Positions 43,989-53,992 of a DNA stretch of 64,000 bases are shown here, piece by piece. The stretch's first letter is position 1. Each line of letters opens with the position of its first letter. The position numbers were made by a program, and so were the translations under genes. The notes beneath the pieces were generated by a model that saw nothing but the letters and a program-made list of their open reading frames with translations, was not told the DNA's origin and searched no databases. The DNA is taken from NCBI GenBank assembly GCA_017523725.1, contig JAFWVY010000053.1:1-64000 (forward strand), read 5' to 3'. The stretch comes from Bacteroidales bacterium. Its GTDB lineage: Bacteria; Bacteroidota; Bacteroidia; Bacteroidales; UBA4181.

Positions 43989-45116
43989 ATGTCCGTCCGC
44001 CTGAAAACCATTCTGATCATCTTTGCCCTGCTGATAGGCGCCGGGTCACTGATCTATACCGGCATGTTGGTCAGGCAATTGTCCCAGGAGGAACAGAAAA
44101 AGATGGCCTTGTGGGCCGAAGCTACGCGGCATCTGGCGCGGGCCGACCTCAACAGCACGGAACTGGAATTCTATCATCAGGTCATACGGGACAACACCAC
44201 GGTGCCGGTCATGCTGACCGATACACTGTCTAATATCATCCTGTACCGCAATCTGAACGAGAAAAAAGTGGAGCGGCCGGACTATCTGGCACAGCGCCTG
44301 CAGAAAATGCGTGCACGTCACATGCCGATTGAGATTGTCTATCCTAACGGCAGCCGCCAGTGGATGTACTACGACGATTCCACCCTCTTGACACAGTTGC
44401 ATTACTATCCGTATGTGCAGCTGGGACTGATCGTACTCTTCGTGCTTGTGGGTTATCTGGCGTTCGACGCTTCGCGCCGGGCGGAGCAGAACAAAATCTG
44501 GGTCGGCCTGTCGAAAGAAACGGCCCACCAGCTCGGCACCCCGATATCTTCACTGCTGGCCATCAAGGAGATATTGCAGGAAGAACAGCCCGGACATGCC
44601 TTGGTGGAAGAATTGTCCAAAGACGTGGACCGGCTGCACACCATCGCCGACCGCTTTTCCAAAATCGGATCTGTACCCGATCTGACGCCGGTTTCCCTGT
44701 CCGAAGTGCTGGACCGCAGTCTGGCCTATATGCGTACCCGGGTGTCGCACGGCATCCGCATCGTCACTGATTTCGACGACAGTCTGCCACCGGTGCGGCT
44801 GAACGAACCGCTTTTTGCATGGGTGGTGGAGAATCTTTGCAAGAATGCGGCAGATGCCATGGAAGGTGCCGGTACCATCACGGTTAAAACCTCATGCCAG
44901 AAGGACCATGTGCTGGTGGATGTATCGGATACGGGACGCGGTATCCCCAAAAACCGTTTCCGGACCGTTTTCCGTCCGGGTTATACCACTAAATCCCGGG
45001 GCTGGGGACTGGGATTGTCGCTTAGCAGGCGCATCATCGAAACGTACCACAAGGGCCGGATATATGTGCTTCAGTCGGAATCCGGCAAGGGCACGACTTT
45101 CCGGATAGAACTCTGA
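43989..45116 (+). CDS. Membrane sensor histidine kinase
   Basis: 375 residues. Helix one is near residues 7-27, a periplasmic sensor domain at about 28-135 and helix two near 140-158. The phospho-acceptor His180 is in KETAHQLGTPISSL. The ATPase domain has ENLCKNAADAMEG (N box), DTGRGIP (G1) and GWGLGLSLSRRI (G2). No response regulator is adjacent, so its partner is elsewhere. The ATG at 43989 is only 13 bases after the SRP RNA terminator, so transcription may rely on read-through from the SRP promoter. Confidence 0.88.
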   Translation: MSVRLKTILIIFALLIGAGSLIYTGMLVRQLSQEEQKKMALWAEATRHLARADLNSTELEFYHQVIRDNTTVPVMLTDTLSNIILYRNLNEKKVERPDYLAQRLQKMRARHMPIEIVYPNGSRQWMYYDDSTLLTQLHYYPYVQLGLIVLFVLVGYLAFDASRRAEQNKIWVGLSKETAHQLGTPISSLLAIKEILQEEQPGHALVEELSKDVDRLHTIADRFSKIGSVPDLTPVSLSEVLDRSLAYMRTRVSHGIRIVTDFDDSLPPVRLNEPLFAWVVENLCKNAADAMEGAGTITVKTSCQKDHVLVDVSDTGRGIPKNRFRTVFRPGYTTKSRGWGLGLSLSRRIIETYHKGRIYVLQSESGKGTTFRIEL

Positions 45117-45117
45117 T

Positions 45118-46050
45118 TCAAACGGATTCCGTAGGCCGTATATCCACCTCTTTTTCTACGGGTTTCTGGATAACAAACCACAGCATCAGTACAGCGGTGA
45201 CCGCCAGCATCAGTGCAATGGACCGTTCGCCGGCCGCACTCCCGAACCGGTCGGCATGTTCGGGCCAGCGTCCCGCATGGATCATGGCAGCCGTGAGAAC
45301 CGCCGCGAAATTGTTGACAAAATGGGCCCATACAGCCGCCCATACCGAGCGGGTGCGCCAGGCAATCCATCCGAACAGGATGCCCAGAAACCAGCGGGGG
45401 AAGAATCCGTAGAATTGGAGATGGATGGCGCTGAACAGCAGGCCGGTCATGACGATACCCCACGCCGGACTGCGGAACAGCCGGATAAAAACCGGTTGGA
45501 GCACGCCCCGGAACAGCCATTCTTCCCCGATGGCGGCAAGTGCGCAGATAACCACTACGTTGATGATGAATCCGCCAACTTTTCCAGTGTTGAGAAAAGC
45601 ATTTGTCAGGGCCTGGGCGGCATCCTCCTTCTGTCTCATCCATGATTCCGCCTGCGACAAAGCATCCGGCAGTTTAAGGCCTTCGTTCCATGCGGCCGCC
45701 AGGTTGATGACCGGCAGGAGGCAAAGCATCATGGCCAGGATCAGGCATATTTTGCCCAGCGGTACGCGTACATACAGGCCCGGTACGGCGGCGCGGCCGC
45801 CGGAAAACAGCATCAGCATCAGCACGGGCCCGACGAAAATGCCCGCCGACTGTACGGCTTGCAGTCCCTTGAGCCATGCCGTCGCCCTGGGCGTGTTAAA
45901 AGAGAGCAGTTCCTCAGGCGGGATGCCCGAGCATGCCATCAGACCGGCGGACAGGATGGTGGTGGTGCATGCGCAGATCAAAATGAGCATCAGCGTCCAG
46001 AGCAACTGTACGGAAGGAGAGGCGGTCGGATAATCATGCCGCAGATTCAT
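45118..46050 (-). CDS. CPBP-family intramembrane glutamic protease
   Basis: 310 residues with about eight hydrophobic segments. The family motifs are EEWLFRGVLQPVFIRLF (EExxxR, catalytic glutamates), FSAIHLQFYGFFPRWFLG (histidine motif) and a C-terminal WAHFVNNFAAVL. CPBP members resemble Rce1 and bacteriocin-immunity proteases; the substrate is unknown. The ATG at 46050 is used because the extension to 46332 would cross the divergent dusB start. It converges with the histidine kinase gene with a 1-base gap. Confidence 0.88.
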   Translation of the reverse strand: MNLRHDYPTASPSVQLLWTLMLILICACTTTILSAGLMACSGIPPEELLSFNTPRATAWLKGLQAVQSAGIFVGPVLMLMLFSGGRAAVPGLYVRVPLGKICLILAMMLCLLPVINLAAAWNEGLKLPDALSQAESWMRQKEDAAQALTNAFLNTGKVGGFIINVVVICALAAIGEEWLFRGVLQPVFIRLFRSPAWGIVMTGLLFSAIHLQFYGFFPRWFLGILFGWIAWRTRSVWAAVWAHFVNNFAAVLTAAMIHAGRWPEHADRFGSAAGERSIALMLAVTAVLMLWFVIQKPVEKEVDIRPTESV

Positions 46051-46060
46051 CGGAAAAGGA

Positions 46061-46078
46061 TATTTTTGCACAAAAATA
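46061..46078. promoter_or_regulatory. Divergent -7 boxes for the dusB and CPBP genes
   Basis: TATTTTTG reads rightward at 46061-46068, towards dusB (27 bases before its GTG), and leftward at 46078-46071, towards the CPBP gene. Neither has a clear TTTG at -33. Confidence 0.4.
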
Positions 46079-46094
46079 AAAAGAAACCCGTTCC

Positions 46095-47120
46095 GTGCGC
46101 ATACAATCTCTCGACCTGGGCGACCGTCCGCTGTTTCTGGCGCCGATGGAGGACGTGACCGATGCATCGTTCCGTGCCGTCTGCAAGCATTTCGGTGCCG
46201 ACATGATGTATACCGAGTTCGTTTCGTCTGACGGCCTGATCCGCGACGCTGCCAAGAGCCTCCGGAAACTTGAGATTTTTCCGGAGGAGCGGCCGGTGGG
46301 TATCCAGCTGTACGGGCATCTGCTCGATGCAATGGTCGAGTCGGCGCGCATTGCCGAGTCGGCCGGACCGGATGTCATCGATATCAATTATGGCTGTCCG
46401 GTCAGGAAGATAGCCAATCGCGGCGCCGGTGCCGGCATGCTTCAGAACGTGCCGCTCATGGTGGCCATGGCCAAAGCGATTGTCGAAGCGGTGCATGTGC
46501 CGGTGACCGTCAAGACGCGTCTGGGCTGGGATGACCAGTCGAAAAACATTGTTGAGATTGCGGAACGTCTGCAGGATGTCGGTATCAGTGCGCTGACCAT
46601 CCACGGACGCACCCGGGCGCAACTGTATACCGGAGAGGCCGATTGGACCCTCATCGGTTGCGTGAAGAACAATCCGCGGATGCACATCCCGATTATCGGC
46701 AACGGCGATGTCCGTTCGCCGGAAAGGGCCCTCGAATGTTTCGAACGCTACGGTGTAGACGGCATCATGATTGGACGTGCTACCTACGGACGCCCCTGGA
46801 TTTTCAAGGAAATCAAGCATTTCATGCAGACGGGTGAGCATATGGCGCCATTGACGGTGGAGGAGAAGGTGGAACTGGCCAGGATGCACCTTCAGAAATC
46901 CGTCGCTTACAAAGGATTGCCGGTCGGCATCTTCGAGATGCGGCGTCATTTGTCAAACTACTTCAAGGGACTGCCTCATTTCCGGGAGACACGAATCCGC
47001 CTGGTCACCTCGCTCGATGTCGATGAGTTGCTGTCGATCCTGGACGATATCGCGGTGCGCTATCGCGACTTTGAATCGGTGGACGCCGCACCTGACTGGG
47101 ACGGCAATACGCCGGCCTGA
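46095..47120 (+). CDS. dusB: tRNA dihydrouridine synthase (DusB-type), GTG start
   Basis: 341 residues of TIM-barrel flavoprotein type: FLAPMEDVTDASFRAVCKHFG at the N-terminus, DINYGCPVRKIANRGAGA with the catalytic cysteine, ALTIHGRTRAQLYTGEADW and IIGNGDVRSPE, which binds FMN. It reduces uridine in tRNA D loops. Translation starts at GTG 46095; the conserved domain begins within 10 residues, so no earlier start is needed. Confidence 0.93.
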   Translation: MRIQSLDLGDRPLFLAPMEDVTDASFRAVCKHFGADMMYTEFVSSDGLIRDAAKSLRKLEIFPEERPVGIQLYGHLLDAMVESARIAESAGPDVIDINYGCPVRKIANRGAGAGMLQNVPLMVAMAKAIVEAVHVPVTVKTRLGWDDQSKNIVEIAERLQDVGISALTIHGRTRAQLYTGEADWTLIGCVKNNPRMHIPIIGNGDVRSPERALECFERYGVDGIMIGRATYGRPWIFKEIKHFMQTGEHMAPLTVEEKVELARMHLQKSVAYKGLPVGIFEMRRHLSNYFKGLPHFRETRIRLVTSLDVDELLSILDDIAVRYRDFESVDAAPDWDGNTPA

Positions 47121-47127
47121 TGCACCG

Positions 47128-50100
47128 CTATTCCGACACGGCGTCAATCAGCCACCGGTGGATGCGCGTGCGGATGTCCTGTTTGGCCAATTGATTTTCT
47201 GTCTCGTTGGGATACAGGCGGTTGGTCGTGAATACGAACAGTAATCCACTCTCCGGATCGGCCCAGGTGTAGGTTCCCGTGAATCCGGAATGTCCGAAAC
47301 TCTGCTGGGATACGCCGTCGCAGACGGGTCCTGCCGGACTGTACTCTTTCAGCGGCCGGTCGAAACCTACGCCCCGCCGGTTGCCCAGGTCGGCGAAATG
47401 GGCCGAGGTATAGTAATCAATCCGGTCTTCTGAAAAGTATCGCACCCCGCCGTAGACACCCTTGTTCAGGTAAGTCTGCATGAGCTTGGCCAGATCGTTG
47501 GCCGATGCGAAAAGCCCTGCATGTCCGCAGACACCGCCGAGCATGGCGGCCCCTTGGTCGTGGACATAGCCCTGCAGCAGCTGCCGTCGGAAATACGTGT
47601 CGTTCTCGGTCGGGGCGATGCGTCCGGCCGGGAAGCGCTGCAGCGGCAGATAGCCCATCGTGGAAGCGCCGAGCGGCGTGTACAGGGTGCGCTGCAGATA
47701 ATCCTGCATTTTCTCACCGGTCAGCCGTTCGATGACGCGCCAAATGTAATAATAGCCGAGGTCGCTGTATTTGTAGGCGCGTGCAGTGAGCAGACTGGAT
47801 GCGTCTATCATTGCGAAAATGCTGTCCCTGAAATCATCGCGGATGTACAGCCGGTCGGCTACCTGCACGTGGTGCAGACTGTCCGGCGTCCGGGTGTAAT
47901 ATCCGTCCTTGTAGCCGACCTGCTTGTGGAGATAGGCGTTGCTGCCGATGGGGATGGTATGCGTCTGGTCCTTTCCGTATCTGAACAAGGCTCCGTCTCC
48001 ATCTGGAGTCGTCAAGGTGTTGAAATAGAAGTTGATGTAGGGTTGAAGCCGGGCAATGTGCGAAAGCATCTCCACAAACGTGATGTTGCTTTTCCCGGTT
48101 TCGCGCAGCGCCGGCCAATAGGTTGAGACCGGGTGCTCGATGTTGAGTTGCGAGGCATCTTCGAGCTGCATGAGCGCCGGCACCGAGGCGGCGATCTTGG
48201 TTACCGACGCCAGGTCGTAAAGGTCGTTTTCGGCCACCTGATGCGCCGACTTGTCGTAAGTGAATGCGCCGTAGCATTTGTTCAGGAATACGACGCCGTC
48301 CTTGGCTGCAACAATCTGACAACCGGGCATGATTTTCTGCCGGATGGCCGCTGCTACCAGGCTGTCGATGCTTCGCAGCGGCTGCGGCCTGGCATGGACT
48401 TCGTCAGGTGTAGAGTATTTGAGCCGGAGACCGCCCGGCAGATCCAGGCCGGTACCCGCCTGATACGGCAGAAGATTGACCGGCAGTCTGCCGTTGGCAC
48501 CGATGGCGCCGTAGATCAACTGGGCCGTATAGTCTTGGATCAGCGCCTGGTCCTGATAGGCCAGAATGACGGCCGCGCAGGCTGACAGGTTGCGGAATCC
48601 GTTCAGTGCGTACGGGATGCCGAAGAAAGCCAGAATGGTCTGCGTAGAATCGGCCAGCCGGTCGGTGAAGGCGATCTCCTGCGGCGTGACGCCGTATCGG
48701 TCGGCCGGCCGGTAATTGGTGTCGTGGATGCCGGTGATGACCAAGTCGTACCGGCTGAGTGTGCGAAGCAGTTTTGCAGTTTCCTGCTCGCTGCTGTTCC
48801 GGTTGAAATAGTACACATCGGTTTCCTGGTATCTGGCCAGACTGCGGAGAAACGTGTTGGGCCGGCTCACGCCCTGCAGCACGACGGCCGTCTTGCCGCC
48901 GTCCAGCCGTCCGAGCGGCAGGGTGCCTCTCCGGTTCTGTAACACCGTCAGACCGGCTTCCGCCAGTGCCCGGGCCATCATGTCGGCTGTGCCGTCGTTC
49001 AAGTCTTCGGTCAGACGGGCCGTCTCGATAGGTTTCTGCCGGTACGCGCCCGACCAGACTTTGGCATACAGCACTCTTTTACAGGCCGATTCAATCCGTT
49101 CCGGTGCCAGTTGCCCCGTTTCGACGGCCGTTTTGATCCGCCGGATGGCGGCAGGCACATCATCCGGCATCACCAGGATGTCGGCCCCGGCCTGCAGCGC
49201 AGCGACACAGGCTTCGTCCGAACGGTAGGAGTTGCTGAGGCCCTTCATGTTCATGGCATCGGTATAGACCAGACCTTTGAAATGCAGGGAATCTCGCAGC
49301 AGTCCCGAGACGATGCGTTCGGAAACGGACGCGATGCTGCCCGGGGCGTCGTCGAGTGCCGGCACATGGAGATGTGCCACCATGATGCCTGTCAGGTTTC
49401 TATCTATCAGATATTTATATGGATACAGGCTGATATCGTCCAACTGCTCGTAACTCTGCAGCACCGTGGGCAGGCCGAGATGCGAATCGACCTCGGTGTC
49501 GCCGTGCCCCGGAAAATGTTTGGCCGACGTCAGCAGGCGCGCCGACTGCATGCCTTCCATATACATCAGCGCCCGTTCCGAAATGTCCTGTTTGTCGTCT
49601 CCGAACGCACGGTTGTTAATGACCGGATTCTGCGGATTGGTGTTGATATCGACCACGGGCGCGAAATTGAGGTGGATGCCTATGCGCCGGCACTGGCGTG
49701 CGACTTCCTGGCCGAAACGGTAGATCAGCTGTCGGTCCTGTACGGCGCCGAGCATCATCTGCCGCGGATACAGCGGCACGCTGTCCAGCCGCATGGACAG
49801 ACCCCATTCGCCATCGATGGCAATCAGCAGCGGTACTTTGCTGATTGCCTGGAATCGGTTGGTCATACGGGCCTGCCGTACCGGACCTCCCTGAAAGAAG
49901 ATCAGTCCGCCGATTTTGTACTGGCTGACGAGTGCGGCGATTTCCTTTATGTGTGCCTCGTCCCGGTTGGAGTAAGCTGCCACCATCATCAGCTGGGCGA
50001 TGCGTTCGTCCTCCGTCATGGACTGATAGACCGAATCGACCCAGGGATGGTCCATTTCCGGCTCCCATCTTCCGTAGGGCGCCGGCGGTTGGGCGAGCTG

Positions 50101-50187
50101 CGGACGGCTGCAGCAGCAGGCGATGCAGAGCAGGATGATGGAGAGGGCCTTGTGCGGCAGGTGCGGACGGGGGATGGAAACGGGCAT
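47128..50187 (-). CDS. GH3 beta-N-acetylglucosaminidase / serine beta-lactamase-like fusion
   Basis: 1019 residues with a lipoprotein-like signal (LLCIACCCS). Residues about 45-390 are a GH3 N-terminal barrel: AKHFPGHGDTEVDSH holds the mobile His loop of NagZ-type enzymes, and VYTDAMNMKG gives nucleophile Asp310. A GH3 C-terminal-like region follows. From about 620 the protein is a penicillin-binding/class C beta-lactamase domain with Ser661 and Lys664 in SVTK and YSDLGYYYIW as the Tyr motif. It probably recycles or trims peptidoglycan fragments in the periplasm. Stand-alone NagZ is cytoplasmic in Gram-negatives, so export and fusion are notable. Confidence 0.88.
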   Translation of the reverse strand: MPVSIPRPHLPHKALSIILLCIACCCSRPQLAQPPAPYGRWEPEMDHPWVDSVYQSMTEDERIAQLMMVAAYSNRDEAHIKEIAALVSQYKIGGLIFFQGGPVRQARMTNRFQAISKVPLLIAIDGEWGLSMRLDSVPLYPRQMMLGAVQDRQLIYRFGQEVARQCRRIGIHLNFAPVVDINTNPQNPVINNRAFGDDKQDISERALMYMEGMQSARLLTSAKHFPGHGDTEVDSHLGLPTVLQSYEQLDDISLYPYKYLIDRNLTGIMVAHLHVPALDDAPGSIASVSERIVSGLLRDSLHFKGLVYTDAMNMKGLSNSYRSDEACVAALQAGADILVMPDDVPAAIRRIKTAVETGQLAPERIESACKRVLYAKVWSGAYRQKPIETARLTEDLNDGTADMMARALAEAGLTVLQNRRGTLPLGRLDGGKTAVVLQGVSRPNTFLRSLARYQETDVYYFNRNSSEQETAKLLRTLSRYDLVITGIHDTNYRPADRYGVTPQEIAFTDRLADSTQTILAFFGIPYALNGFRNLSACAAVILAYQDQALIQDYTAQLIYGAIGANGRLPVNLLPYQAGTGLDLPGGLRLKYSTPDEVHARPQPLRSIDSLVAAAIRQKIMPGCQIVAAKDGVVFLNKCYGAFTYDKSAHQVAENDLYDLASVTKIAASVPALMQLEDASQLNIEHPVSTYWPALRETGKSNITFVEMLSHIARLQPYINFYFNTLTTPDGDGALFRYGKDQTHTIPIGSNAYLHKQVGYKDGYYTRTPDSLHHVQVADRLYIRDDFRDSIFAMIDASSLLTARAYKYSDLGYYYIWRVIERLTGEKMQDYLQRTLYTPLGASTMGYLPLQRFPAGRIAPTENDTYFRRQLLQGYVHDQGAAMLGGVCGHAGLFASANDLAKLMQTYLNKGVYGGVRYFSEDRIDYYTSAHFADLGNRRGVGFDRPLKEYSPAGPVCDGVSQQSFGHSGFTGTYTWADPESGLLFVFTTNRLYPNETENQLAKQDIRTRIHRWLIDAVSE

Positions 50188-50209
50188 GATGCGTGTGTTT
50201 ACAGATATG

Positions 50210-50217
50210 CAAAGTTA
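50210..50217 (-). promoter_or_regulatory. -7 box for the GH3-beta-lactamase fusion gene
   Basis: TAACTTTG on the minus strand, 22 bases before the ATG at 50187. The -33 element is not evident. Confidence 0.5.
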
Positions 50218-50251
50218 TCCAAAAAAAGTGCATTCTGTATCATATTGTCAA

Positions 50252-50259
50252 TATCTTTG
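50252..50259 (+). promoter_or_regulatory. -7 box for comEC
   Basis: TATCTTTG, 28 bases before the ATG at 50288. No clear TTTG at -33. Confidence 0.5.
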
Positions 50260-50287
50260 TAATACTAACTGTCAACTGTCGTTTCCT

Positions 50288-51868
50288 ATGTTTTTCCCCA
50301 GTCTCTTCCTGAAACTGTGCGTGGCCCTGGCATGCGGTATCCTGCTGGCCGATGTGCTTCCGCCGGTGTTTATTCCTGCGGCGGCGGCCGGCACTTTCGG
50401 CATCCTGCTGCTCTGGTGCGCCTACCGCTGGGAGGCTTATGCCTGGTTTGGTGCACTGCTCTGTTTCATGCTGATGCTGACGGGGGCGCTGACGGCTGGT
50501 CTTGGGCGTGCAGCTCCCTGTGACAGTGCCTGGCGTTGGCCGGCGGAGCAGACCATGGGCGACCGGCTGACCTATGCCGGCTGCATCTGTGCGGAGCCTG
50601 TCGAGAGGCCCCGGTCGGTCCGGCTGAGAGTACGTCTGTACGGGTTGGGTATCGAAGATACGCTGGTGACGTCGGCGCTGCGCGAACAGGTGCTTCTGTA
50701 TGTGGCCAGGGATTCTGCGGCGCTGGCCTTGCGGCAGGGGGACCTGCTGGTCTGGCGGGCTGCGATGGAGCCGGTCGCATTCGTGCGGGACGGCTTCGAC
50801 TATGCTGCCTATATGCGCCGTTATGGCGTGTTCCGCAATGCATTCGTCCCGGCCGGTGACTGGTGTCTGGCGGCTTCCGGCTGTCTGCCGGTGCTGTCGC
50901 AGATGCCGGCCGATTGCCGTTACCGTCTGCTGGAACTGTTGCGTCGTTACCGTCTGAAAGCACCGAACCATAGCGTGGTGGCGGCCCTGACACTGGGCTA
51001 TCGCGAAGGTCTGGATGCGGAGTTGCGTGAGGCCTATGCTTCGGCCGGTGCCATGCATATTCTGGCTATCAGTGGTCTGCATATCGGCGTGCTGTATGCC
51101 CTTTGCCATGTGCTGCTGACACCGTTGCGCCGCCGTTCCCGGGGACGTGTACCGGCAGCCGGCTTGCTGTTGGCTTTTCTCTGGGGCGTTGCACTCGTCA
51201 CCGGATTCTCTCCATCGGTGACCCGTGCCGTGACGATGTGCTCATTCCTCGAACTTGGTTCGGAGATGAAGCGCCAGACGGCTGCCTGGGATGCCGTGTT
51301 TGTTTCCGCTTTTCTGCTGTTGTGCTATCGGCCGCTGTGGCTCTTTGAGGTCGGGTTCCGTCTGTCGTACGGTGCCGTCGCGGCTATTCTGTGGCTGTCC
51401 CCCGGTCTGCTTTCGCTGTGGACACCTGCCCATGCCTGGCAGCGATGGGCCTGGCAGATGCTTTGTGTCTCCTTTGCGGCCCAGGCAGGCGTCCTGCCGT
51501 TTTCGCTGTACTACTTCCACCAGTTTCCTGTTTTCTTTCTGCTGACCAACTTCATTGTGATACCCTGCGCCACTGTCATTCTTTACATGACTTTGTGCCT
51601 GCTTCCGCTGGCGGCTTCCGGCTGGTTCCCTGTCTGGGGCGGGAAGGCACTGGATGCGGTTGCCTCGCTGCTCAACGCCTCGGTGCATTTTATTGAACGT
51701 TTGCCGTATGCCACGCTGCGTGCCATCTCCTTTTCGGAAACGGATCTTTTTTTTACGGCGGTCATCAGCGGATGTTTCATCCTGGGAGTGACGCGGCGCC
51801 GCTACTCGTGGATGGGTATTTCCTTCGCCTTGTGTATCGTATGGAACGCGCTGGCCATGTTGGGATGA
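50288..51868 (+). CDS. ComEC/Rec2-family DNA-uptake channel protein, lacking the MBL domain
   Basis: 526 residues. N-terminal helices (about 5-75) precede a DUF4131-like OB domain (about 95-205). The ComEC/Rec2 core follows with [19 protein letters not shown], the diagnostic motif, and several more helices. The protein ends after the membrane part; the C-terminal metallo-beta-lactamase domain of classical ComEC is missing. It should form the inner-membrane channel for single-stranded DNA in natural transformation. The ATG at 50288 directly precedes the first helix; the longer frame overlaps the divergent gene. Confidence 0.88.
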   Translation: MFFPSLFLKLCVALACGILLADVLPPVFIPAAAAGTFGILLLWCAYRWEAYAWFGALLCFMLMLTGALTAGLGRAAPCDSAWRWPAEQTMGDRLTYAGCICAEPVERPRSVRLRVRLYGLGIEDTLVTSALREQVLLYVARDSAALALRQGDLLVWRAAMEPVAFVRDGFDYAAYMRRYGVFRNAFVPAGDWCLAASGCLPVLSQMPADCRYRLLELLRRYRLKAPNHSVVAALTLGYREGLDAELREAYASAGAMHILAISGLHIGVLYALCHVLLTPLRRRSRGRVPAAGLLLAFLWGVALVTGFSPSVTRAVTMCSFLELGSEMKRQTAAWDAVFVSAFLLLCYRPLWLFEVGFRLSYGAVAAILWLSPGLLSLWTPAHAWQRWAWQMLCVSFAAQAGVLPFSLYYFHQFPVFFLLTNFIVIPCATVILYMTLCLLPLAASGWFPVWGGKALDAVASLLNASVHFIERLPYATLRAISFSETDLFFTAVISGCFILGVTRRRYSWMGISFALCIVWNALAMLG

Positions 51869-51899
51869 GCGGAATGGATGCCTTTTTCAGGATTTCGTG

Positions 51900-51907
51900 T
51901 ATTTTTG
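51900..51907 (+). promoter_or_regulatory. -7 box for rnhB
   Basis: TATTTTTG, 17 bases before the rnhB ATG and 31 bases after the comEC stop. Confidence 0.45.
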
Positions 51908-51924
51908 CGACAAACAAAAAGAAA

Positions 51925-52536
51925 ATGCCTGCTGTTCCTCTCAAACCGGTCTATCAGACCGCCTGCTGGCCGGAGGCCGGCTGTGACGAGGCCGGTCGCG
52001 GGTGCCTGGCCGGACCGGTCTATGCCGCGGCAGTGATTTTACCGCCAGACTATACCCATCCGCTGTTGAATGATTCCAAGCAACTGACCGAGAAACAGCG
52101 TTACGATATGCGTGCGGAGATACAGGCCTCTGCGGTTGCCTGGGCGGTGGGCGTCTGTACGCATGAGGAAATCGACCGGATGAACATCCTGCGTGCGTCC
52201 ATCGAAGCCATGCACCGCGCGGTGGCCGCCCTGAAGGTGCCTCCCCGGTTCCTGATTATAGATGGTAACCGTTTCACGCCTTTCGGGGACATCCCGTACC
52301 GTTGCATCGTCAAGGGTGATGCCCTGTATTGCTCTATTGCGGCGGCTTCCGTCCTGGCCAAGACTTTCCGCGACGATTTCATGAACGATCTGGCCGCCCG
52401 TTACCCTGCCTACGACTGGCTGCACAATAAGGGGTATCCTACCGCCCGTCACCGCGAAGCCATCGAAAAGTATGGTCTGACCCCGTTTCACCGCAAGTCG
52501 TTCCATATGCCGGACCCTCAGATGAAACTGTTCTGA
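51925..52536 (+). CDS. rnhB: Ribonuclease HII
   Basis: 203 residues. [20 protein letters not shown] contains catalytic Asp21 and Glu22. [11 protein letters not shown] and [17 protein letters not shown] carry the remaining acidic residues, and [15 protein letters not shown] the C-terminal signature. It cuts RNA from DNA hybrids and single ribonucleotides. The start at 51925 follows a -7 box; the longer frame into comEC is rejected. Confidence 0.95.
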   Translation: MPAVPLKPVYQTACWPEAGCDEAGRGCLAGPVYAAAVILPPDYTHPLLNDSKQLTEKQRYDMRAEIQASAVAWAVGVCTHEEIDRMNILRASIEAMHRAVAALKVPPRFLIIDGNRFTPFGDIPYRCIVKGDALYCSIAAASVLAKTFRDDFMNDLAARYPAYDWLHNKGYPTARHREAIEKYGLTPFHRKSFHMPDPQMKLF

Positions 52537-52585
52537 CGTGGCGTGAAAAAAAAACGGGAAAAGCGCAGCGAACACGAAAACCTTG

Positions 52586-52593
52586 TACATTTG
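52586..52593 (+). promoter_or_regulatory. -7 box for rimO
   Basis: TACATTTG, 63 bases before the rimO ATG. No TTTG at -33. Confidence 0.4.
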
Positions 52594-52656
52594 CCGCCCG
52601 TAAGGCCGTATTTCCGACACAGTGTGTGCCGGGGCTCTGCATTATTTTTCAGCCGT

Positions 52657-53973
52657 ATGCCAAATCCTTCCACAGCAGCAAAGAAAACCATCAATGTCAT
52701 CACGATGGGCTGTTCCAAGAATCTCGTCGATTCCGAACGCCTGATGCGTCAGTTCCAGGCGGCCGGTTATCGGCTGGTCCACAACGGTGAGGTGGAGGAT
52801 GCCCGGATTGTCGTGGTCAATACGTGCGGTTTCATCCACGATGCTAAACAGGAGTCCATCGACATGATTCTGCGCTGCGTACGGGCAAAGGAAGCACATA
52901 TGATAGACAAACTGTATGTCATCGGTTGTTTGTCAGAACGTTACAAAGATGACTTGAGGGAGGAGATTCCCGAAGTGGACGATTATTTCGGTGCACGCTC
53001 CATGGATGACATCCTTGCCGCCCTGCATGTCGGGATGGACCGGCAGGCACTGGAGGAGCGCTGTCTGACCACGCCGCGACATTATGCCTATCTGAAAATC
53101 GCTGAGGGATGCAACCGGACCTGTGCTTTCTGCACCATTCCGCAGATCCGCGGACCGTATGTGTCCCGCCCGATGGAGGAAGTCGTCGAAGAGGCCCGCT
53201 GGCTGGCTTCCCAGGGAGTCAAAGAACTGCTTGTCATCGCACAGGATCTGACAGGCTATGGATTCGATCTCTACAAGCAGCAGATGTTGCCCGAGCTGGT
53301 GCACAGGCTTTGTGCGGTCGAGGGCATCGAATGGGTGCGCCTGCATTACATGTATCCGGTGAAATTCCCGATGGAACTGCTGGACCTGATGGTCACCGAA
53401 CCCAAACTGTGCCGGTATATAGACCTTCCCATACAGCATATCTCCACTCATGTGCTGCACAAGATGCGGCGGCATATCACGGCGGAAAAGACACAGGAAC
53501 TGCTGCAGGCCATCCGTGCGAAGGTGCCCGGCGTGACGGTGCGTACTACGCTGATGGTGGGCCATCCGGGGGAAACACAGGCGGATTTCGAGGAACTGCT
53601 GAAGTTCGTCAGCGACTACCGTTTCGACAGACTCGGCGTGTTCACCTATTCGCATGAGGAAAACACCTACGCGGACAACTACTACGAGGACGAGGTGCCG
53701 ATGCATGTCAAGAAGGAACGTGCCGACCGGATCATGAAAATACAGCGTGGCATTTCGGCAGAACTGAATGCACGGAAAACAGGACAGATTCTACGTACGG
53801 TCATTGACAGAGAAGAAGACGGGTACTACGTCGGCCGCACGGAAGACGATTCCCCGGAAGTCGACGGGGAAGTCCTGATAGAAAAGAAAGTGCCTCTTGA
53901 AGTCGGCCAGTTCTATGACATCCGCATTACCGGCGCGGACGAATATGACCTGACCGGGGAGCCGGTGTGCTAG
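52657..53973 (+). CDS. rimO: Ribosomal protein S12 methylthiotransferase RimO
   Basis: 438 residues. The N-terminal MTTase domain has cysteines in TMGCSKNLVDSE, NTCGF and IGCLSERY, binding one Fe-S cluster. The radical SAM domain has GCNRTCAFC with Cys152, 156 and 159. A C-terminal TRAM domain (about 370-438) binds RNA or protein. SKNLVDSE distinguishes RimO from MiaB. It methylthiolates an aspartate of S12. The ATG at 52657 fits the family start. Confidence 0.95.
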   Translation: MPNPSTAAKKTINVITMGCSKNLVDSERLMRQFQAAGYRLVHNGEVEDARIVVVNTCGFIHDAKQESIDMILRCVRAKEAHMIDKLYVIGCLSERYKDDLREEIPEVDDYFGARSMDDILAALHVGMDRQALEERCLTTPRHYAYLKIAEGCNRTCAFCTIPQIRGPYVSRPMEEVVEEARWLASQGVKELLVIAQDLTGYGFDLYKQQMLPELVHRLCAVEGIEWVRLHYMYPVKFPMELLDLMVTEPKLCRYIDLPIQHISTHVLHKMRRHITAEKTQELLQAIRAKVPGVTVRTTLMVGHPGETQADFEELLKFVSDYRFDRLGVFTYSHEENTYADNYYEDEVPMHVKKERADRIMKIQRGISAELNARKTGQILRTVIDREEDGYYVGRTEDDSPEVDGEVLIEKKVPLEVGQFYDIRITGADEYDLTGEPVC

Positions 53974-53992
53974 GAAAATCCTCCGGAATCAT

